From assembly GCA_031272375.1 (NCBI GenBank), contig JAISTY010000231.1, positions 1 to 10,321 on the forward strand: 10,321 bases of DNA. The letters are read 5' to 3'. The notes beneath the pieces are model-generated. The model saw only the letters and a list, made by a program, of their open reading frames with translations, was not told the origin of the DNA and made no database searches. This DNA is from Opitutaceae bacterium (lineage in GTDB: Bacteria; Verrucomicrobiota; Verrucomicrobiia; Opitutales; Opitutaceae). This document shows, one piece after another, positions 6,837 through 10,321 of the stretch. A program made the position numbers and the translations under genes. How positions within the stretch are numbered: the first letter of the stretch is position 1; each line of letters begins with the position of its first letter.

Positions 6837-9029
6837 ATGTCACCGCTCAAACAAACGGCCCTGTCCCTCTGCCTCGCGCTCCTCGCGGTCCCCGCGCTTT
6901 TCGCCGGCGCGAAGCCGCGCGAGTTCGCCCCGCCGCGCTCCCTCTCCGACGAGGCCAAAACCTTCGTGAACCTCCTCGAGCAGGCGCATTACAACCGCGA
7001 TGCCGTCAAGGTCTCCAGCTACGACGAAATCATCCAGGAATACATGGCCGCCCTCGACGGCCAGCGCCTCTATTTCGTGCAGGCCGACAAGGACGCCTTC
7101 CGCGGGCGCTACCCCTCGGAATTCATCTATTGGAACCTCGCCGGGCTGGGGCGCATTGACGCCGCCTACCGGATTTTCCAGGCCTACGAGAAGAGCGTCC
7201 GCGACCGCGCCGCCTGGATTGACAAACGCCTCTCCCAGCCGCTCGACCTCGACGGCGACGACACCTACGAGTTCGACCGCAGCAAGGCCCCCTGGGCGAA
7301 GGACGCGGAGGAGTTGGACGCGCTCTGGCTGAAACGCCTGAAACTCGAGGTCATCAAGGAGCTGCTCGGCAAAAAGACCCCGGAGGACGCCGTCGCCAAG
7401 GTCCGCAAACGCTACGACCGGCACGTCAAAAACCTCGCCGAGCTGGAGACGGTGGACATCGCCGAGATCTTCCTCCGGCAAATCGCGCACCTCTACGACC
7501 CGCACTCCGACTACCTCTCCGCGGAAACCTTCGAGGAGTTCGGCATCGGCATCCGCCTCCAGCTCGTCGGCATCGGCGCGCAACTCAGCATGGAGGACGA
7601 CCTGTGCGTCATTAAGGAAATCATCCCCGGCGGCCCCGCCGACCTCGACAAACGCCTCAAGCCGAACGACAAAATCATCGCCGTCGCCCAGGAGGGGAAG
7701 GAGCCGGTGGATGTCATCGGGATGCAGCTCCGCAAAGTCGTCCGCATGATCCGCGGCGAGAAGGGCACCAAGGTCTTCCTGACGGTCGAGTCCGGCGGCG
7801 CCAACAAGGTCATTGATATCACCCGCGACGTGGTGAGCCTCGATTCGCAGCGCGCCCACGCCGCCGTTTTCCAGGTGCCGGGCGCCGGCGGCGCGACGCT
7901 CCCCCTGGGCGTCATCCGCCTGCCCGTCTTTTACGGCGGCGCCGGAGCCGACGACGGGAAGGAAAACAGCACCAGCCGCGACGTCGCCGAACTCATCCGC
8001 CGCCTCCGCGAAAAGAACGTCGCCGGCATCGTCCTCGACCTCCGCAACAACGGCGGCGGGCTGCTCAACGAGGCCGTCGCCCTCGCCGGTCTCTTCATCC
8101 CGCGTGGTCCCGTTGTCCAGGTCCGCAACTCCACCGGACAGGTCAAGGTGGACAGCGATGAGAACCCCGACGTCGCCTACGACGGTCCCCTTGTCGTGCT
8201 GACCTCGCGTTTCAGCGCGTCCGCCTCCGAGATCGCCGCCGGCGCCCTTCAGAATTACGGGCGCGCCATCATCATCGGCGACAACGCCACCTTCGGCAAA
8301 GGCTCCGTCCAGGCCATGCTGGAGATGAAAAACATGTCGCCGCAGCTCGCCCAAAGCCGCGACAAGCTCGGCGCCACCCGCCTTACCATCCAGAAATTCT
8401 ACCTCCCCAATGGCGCCTCGACCCAGCTCAAGGGCGTCATCCCCGACATTTCCCTGCCCAACTACAACGAGTTCATGCCCTCGATCGGCGAGGGCAGCCT
8501 CCCGCACGTCCTCCCCTGGGACGAAATCCCGACAAGCGTTTTCGACGGACGTCCGCTGGCTCCCGGCGTCCTCGCCCCGCTGCGCGAAGCCGCCCTCCGC
8601 CGCGTCGAGACCCTGCCGGAGTTCGACTTCCTCAAGCGCAACGTCGCCCTCTTCAAAAAACACCAGGACGAGAAGACCGTCTCCCTCAACCTTGAGGCCC
8701 GCCGCGCGCGCAAAATCAGCGACCGCGACGAGCGCAACGCCTTCAACCTCGAACGCAAAACGCTCTCGGACGCGTTCGACTATCCCTTCGAGGAAATCCT
8801 CCTCGCCGCGCCGCGGGAGCCGGTCAACAAGTCCGCCAAAAACCGCGGCGCCGATGACGACGAGGACGAGGAGGACAACTACAAGGAACTCTTCCCCGAT
8901 GAGAACGAGCGCTACCCCCGCATGGACATCCCCCTCCGCGAATCCTTCCGCGTGCTGGTGGACATCCTGAACGCCCCCGCCGCCCCCAAGCCCGCGGGCG
9001 TCGCCAGCACGGGTTTTATTAACCACTAA
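6837..9029 (+). CDS. prc: carboxy-terminal processing protease, Prc/Tsp type (S41)
   Basis: A 730-aa periplasmic tail-specific protease. It has a signal peptide (MSPLKQTALSLCLALLAVPA, cleavage near AGA, residue 25) and a long alpha-helical N-terminal domain (about 35-220). A PDZ domain follows (about 235-330), with the VIKEIIPGGPADL segment, then the S41 catalytic core (about 355-540). The catalytic pair is S462 in FSASASEIAAG and K488 in TFGKGSVQ, placed as in E. coli Prc (S452/K477) with one extra residue between them. The C-terminal part (about 565-712) matches the extra domain of long Prc proteins rather than short CtpA. An acidic patch DDDEDEED is at 673-680. Family members trim or degrade periplasmic proteins from their C-termini, often with a lipoprotein adaptor; none is seen here. 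The ATG at 6837 sits just before the signal peptide. The last codons and the TAA lie inside an intergenic repeat copy (9014-9092). Confidence 0.95.
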   Translation: MSPLKQTALSLCLALLAVPALFAGAKPREFAPPRSLSDEAKTFVNLLEQAHYNRDAVKVSSYDEIIQEYMAALDGQRLYFVQADKDAFRGRYPSEFIYWNLAGLGRIDAAYRIFQAYEKSVRDRAAWIDKRLSQPLDLDGDDTYEFDRSKAPWAKDAEELDALWLKRLKLEVIKELLGKKTPEDAVAKVRKRYDRHVKNLAELETVDIAEIFLRQIAHLYDPHSDYLSAETFEEFGIGIRLQLVGIGAQLSMEDDLCVIKEIIPGGPADLDKRLKPNDKIIAVAQEGKEPVDVIGMQLRKVVRMIRGEKGTKVFLTVESGGANKVIDITRDVVSLDSQRAHAAVFQVPGAGGATLPLGVIRLPVFYGGAGADDGKENSTSRDVAELIRRLREKNVAGIVLDLRNNGGGLLNEAVALAGLFIPRGPVVQVRNSTGQVKVDSDENPDVAYDGPLVVLTSRFSASASEIAAGALQNYGRAIIIGDNATFGKGSVQAMLEMKNMSPQLAQSRDKLGATRLTIQKFYLPNGASTQLKGVIPDISLPNYNEFMPSIGEGSLPHVLPWDEIPTSVFDGRPLAPGVLAPLREAALRRVETLPEFDFLKRNVALFKKHQDEKTVSLNLEARRARKISDRDERNAFNLERKTLSDAFDYPFEEILLAAPREPVNKSAKNRGADDDEDEEDNYKELFPDENERYPRMDIPLRESFRVLVDILNAPAAPKPAGVASTGFINH

Positions 9030-9092
9030 TAAACACTAATTTGGCGCTAATTCAGATTTTCATCCACAGATTTCGCAGATGGGCACGGATTT
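9014..9092. repeat. intergenic repeat module A, copy 1
   Basis: This 79-base AT-rich unit runs TTTTATTAACCACTAATAAA and on, with three CTAAT cores at 9026, 9036 and 9047. Three CAGAT/CGGAT cores follow at 9067, 9076 and 9086. It matches copy 2, 125 bases downstream, at 72 of 79 positions by my hand alignment. It overlaps the 3' end of the prc gene, supplying the Ile-Asn-His codons and the stop. At 9060-9068 it holds TCATCCACA, one base off a DnaA box. Confidence 0.9.
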
Positions 9093-9138
9093 TTTATTAC
9101 ACAGAAGACACAGAGAGGGACGGAGGACACGGAGAGTT
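9093..9138. repeat. repeat module B between the two A copies
   Basis: A purine-rich stretch built from CAGA or CGGA cores at 9102, 9111, 9121 and 9130, spaced 9-10 bases. With the preceding bases it reads GGATTTTTTATTACACAGA (9087-9105). The same string, with one extra T, recurs inverted in module D at 9382-9414. It has no coding potential that I can see. Confidence 0.8.
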
Positions 9139-9217
9139 TTTTATTAACCACTAATAAACACTAATTTGGCACTAATTCAGATTTTTATCCACAGATTACA
9201 CGGATGGACACAGATTT
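9139..9217. repeat. intergenic repeat module A, copy 2
   Basis: The second copy of module A, in the same orientation. The seven differences from copy 1 are single-base changes with no gaps. It carries a perfect TTATCCACA (9185-9193) where copy 1 has a C. The CAGAT-core half at 9183-9217 is the inverted counterpart of the AATCTGTG half of modules C at 9320-9354 and 9462-9496. Confidence 0.9.
9185..9193 (+). other. perfect DnaA-box 9-mer in repeat A copy 2
   Basis: TTATCCACA matches the consensus DnaA-binding 9-mer exactly. It lies in the spacer between convergent genes, just left of an AT-rich core (9219-9266). Whether DnaA binds it is unknown; it may be an incidental part of the repeat family. 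Confidence 0.5.
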
Positions 9218-9291
9218 CCAATTCATTTAATATCATAATGTTCTATCCGTAAATCCGTTTAAATCCGTGTTGGTCCGGGCCTTTTTCTCTT
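9218..9291. repeat. AT-rich centre and module E (ATCCG cores)
   Basis: Bases 9218-9243 are nearly pure A/T, including TTCATTTAATATCATAATG. They are followed by ATCCG cores at 9245, 9253 and 9263 and a GTCCG at 9273, spaced 8-10 bases. A pyrimidine run closes the segment. It lies between the left A-B-A' half and the right C-D-C' half of the cassette. Confidence 0.6.
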
Positions 9292-9354
9292 CTTCTTATC
9301 TTCTGTTCAAAATGCTCCGTAAATCTGTGATAATCTGTGAAATCTGTGGATAAA
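9292..9354. repeat. intergenic repeat module C, copy 1
   Basis: A 63-base unit starting CTTCTTATCTTCTGTTC, with ATCTG cores at 9323, 9333 and 9342 (spacings 10 and 9). It matches copy 2, 142 bases downstream, with only two mismatches. Its right half is an inverted relative of the CACAGATT half of module A. It contains TGTGGATAA (9345-9353). Confidence 0.9.
9345..9353 (-). other. perfect DnaA-box 9-mer in repeat C copy 1
   Basis: The plus strand reads TGTGGATAA, so the minus strand reads the exact consensus TTATCCACA. It faces the box at 9185-9193 across the AT-rich centre. Binding is untested. Confidence 0.5.
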
Positions 9355-9433
9355 TAAAAACCCTCTCCGTGAACTCCCCTTCATCTCTGTGATCTCTGTG
9401 TAATAAAAAAATCCGCCCTCCGTCTTCGTCCCC
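9355..9433. repeat. module D, inverted relative of module B
   Basis: Bases 9382-9414 read, on the minus strand, GGATTTTTTTATTACACAGA and then GATCACAGAGATG. This is the same order as module B with one extra T. The preceding CTCCGTGAACTCC stretch extends the similarity loosely. Together, B and D could pair as a long-range stem in a transcript across the spacer. Confidence 0.75.
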
Positions 9434-9496
9434 CTTCTTATCTTCTGTTCAAAATGCTCCGTAAATCTGTGATAATCCGTGGAATCTGTGGATAAA
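9434..9496. repeat. intergenic repeat module C, copy 2
   Basis: The second copy of module C, with two mismatches to copy 1 (C for T and G for A in the middle core). It ends 27 bases before the alanine racemase stop codon. It contains another TGTGGATAA (9487-9495). Confidence 0.9.
9487..9495 (-). other. perfect DnaA-box 9-mer in repeat C copy 2
   Basis: The minus strand reads TTATCCACA, the third exact match in about 310 bases and in the same orientation as the box at 9345-9353. Binding is untested. Confidence 0.5.
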
Positions 9497-9522
9497 AAAT
9501 CCGCGGTTGGTTTGAACGGGCG

Positions 9523-10321
9523 TCAGACTTCACGCGAGTTTTTGTAAATCCGCGGCACCCGTTTGGTCACGCTGCACAGGGTCTCCCACGGTATCGTCCC
9601 CGACGCCTCGCTGAATTCCGCGAGCGACACCCCAACGTCCCCCTGCCGCCCGATCAAGACCGCCTCGTCGCCCACACGGACGGAAGGGGCGTCGGTGACG
9701 TCCACGATGGTCTGGTCCATCGTCACCCGTCCCAGAATGGGTCGGCGCCGCCCGCCGATCAGGACGCTTCCGCGGTTGCTCAACGCCCGCGACAAGCCGT
9801 CCCCGTAGCCCGCCGTCAGCACCGCCACGGTCGAGGCCCGCCGCAGGCGGCGCGTCCTCCCGTAGCTGATGTCCGTTCCCGCCGGCAGCCTTTTGACCAG
9901 CCCGACCCGCGTGTGGAAACTGAACACCGGCTCCACGCGCGCGCCCGACAGCAGCGCCCCCGGCTTCGGCAGAACCCCGAATTGCAGCAAGCCGACCCGC
10001 ACAGCGTTGAACGGCCCCGCCGTGTCAATGCTCTCTAATCCCGCCGAGTTGTCCGCGTGCACGAGCAACTTTTCCGGGGCGGGGCGGGGCAGCCCTTTTT
10101 TCAACGCGCCGAGGAAACGCCGGCGTTGCAGGGCGGTGAACTCCGGGTCGTCGTCCGAGCTGGAGAAATGCGTGAAAACCCCCGCCAGCCGCAAATTCCC
10201 CGCGTCCCGTATCGCATTAAAAACCGCGTCCGCCCGCGTGTGCCAGACCCCCGCGCGCCCCATCCCCGTGTCAATTTTCAGGTGAACCTCAAGCGTCCGC
10301 CCCGCCGCCCGCGCCGCCGCG
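9523..10321 (-). CDS. alr: alanine racemase (partial, N-terminus beyond right edge)
   Basis: This PLP enzyme interconverts L- and D-alanine in the cytosol, supplying D-Ala for peptidoglycan. About 265 C-terminal residues are in the window; the family is roughly 360-380 aa. The reading frame enters from the right edge through [15 protein letters not shown], the barrel-domain signature, so the in-frame ATG at 10263 is an internal methionine and not the start. Further family features follow: [11 protein letters not shown], then HADNSAG, and [11 protein letters not shown]. The catalytic tyrosine is in DISYGRT (second base, equivalent to Y265 of the Geobacillus enzyme). GYGDGLSR and [12 protein letters not shown] in the C-terminal beta domain complete the set. 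The PLP lysine lies off-window. The end, [12 protein letters not shown], is the normal terminus. It converges on prc across the repeat cassette. It could be a fused MurF-Alr protein, which cannot be judged from this part. Confidence 0.94.
   Translation of the reverse strand, partial: AAARAAGRTLEVHLKIDTGMGRAGVWHTRADAVFNAIRDAGNLRLAGVFTHFSSSDDDPEFTALQRRRFLGALKKGLPRPAPEKLLVHADNSAGLESIDTAGPFNAVRVGLLQFGVLPKPGALLSGARVEPVFSFHTRVGLVKRLPAGTDISYGRTRRLRRASTVAVLTAGYGDGLSRALSNRGSVLIGGRRRPILGRVTMDQTIVDVTDAPSVRVGDEAVLIGRQGDVGVSLAEFSEASGTIPWETLCSVTKRVPRIYKNSREV

Noticed and set aside
6840..9026. A 728-codon open frame antisense to prc
   Set aside because: Shadow of the prc coding frame, again Gly/Asp/Glu/Val-rich and without domain motifs.
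9014..9496. CRISPR array
   Set aside because: Repeat copies are long, imperfect, only two per family, partly inverted, and the spacers are themselves repeats.
9030..9522. A small gene or structural RNA in the 493-base spacer
   Set aside because: No open frame with a plausible start and conserved look, and no tRNA cloverleaf or known RNA motif; the sequence is accounted for by repeat modules.

Overview
The window is GC-rich bacterial chromosome with almost every base accounted for by conserved housekeeping genes, plus one 493-base AT-rich intergenic block. The taxonomic guess is Verrucomicrobiota, near Opitutaceae. It rests on gene content and protein style: a LolA-like export protein directly after secG, a mycobacterial-type adenylosuccinate lyase, a short-Q-loop cytochrome bd, and modular intergenic repeats. 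This is an inference; no rRNA or marker phylogeny is visible here.

Layout. On the minus strand, reading leftward from 4203, five genes lie head to tail: secG, a LolA-like exported protein, a HAD phosphatase, cydA and cydB (cut by the left edge). Gaps are 10, 28, 60 and 112 bases, so the first three or four are probably one transcript. From a divergent 131-base spacer, purB runs rightward on the plus strand. After a 145-base spacer with a 13-bp inverted repeat comes a rhomboid intramembrane protease, followed after 29 bases by a Prc/Tsp-type periplasmic protease. A minus-strand alanine racemase (cut by the right edge) converges on them.

Functions. Most genes concern the cell envelope. SecG and the LolA-like protein act in export, rhomboid and Prc are membrane and periplasmic proteases, alanine racemase makes D-Ala for peptidoglycan, and CydAB is a membrane quinol oxidase for low oxygen. 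PurB and the phosphatase are cytosolic metabolic enzymes.

Most interesting non-coding structure. The convergent spacer 9014-9496 is a cassette of degenerate repeat modules. The order is A-B-A' on the left, an AT-rich centre, then C-D-C' on the right. C carries inverted copies of part of A, and D is an inverted copy of B. The cores inside each module recur every 8-11 bases. The modules contain three perfect DnaA-box 9-mers (TTATCCACA), one on one strand and two on the other. The first copy supplies the stop codon of the Prc gene. A different, heptameric tandem repeat separates cydA from cydB. A terminator-shaped hairpin with a U-tract lies inside the signal-peptide codons of the LolA-like gene. 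No gene start in the window has a clear Shine-Dalgarno sequence. I found no rRNA, tRNA, transposase or CRISPR array, and no clearly new protein system; the novelty here is in the repeats.
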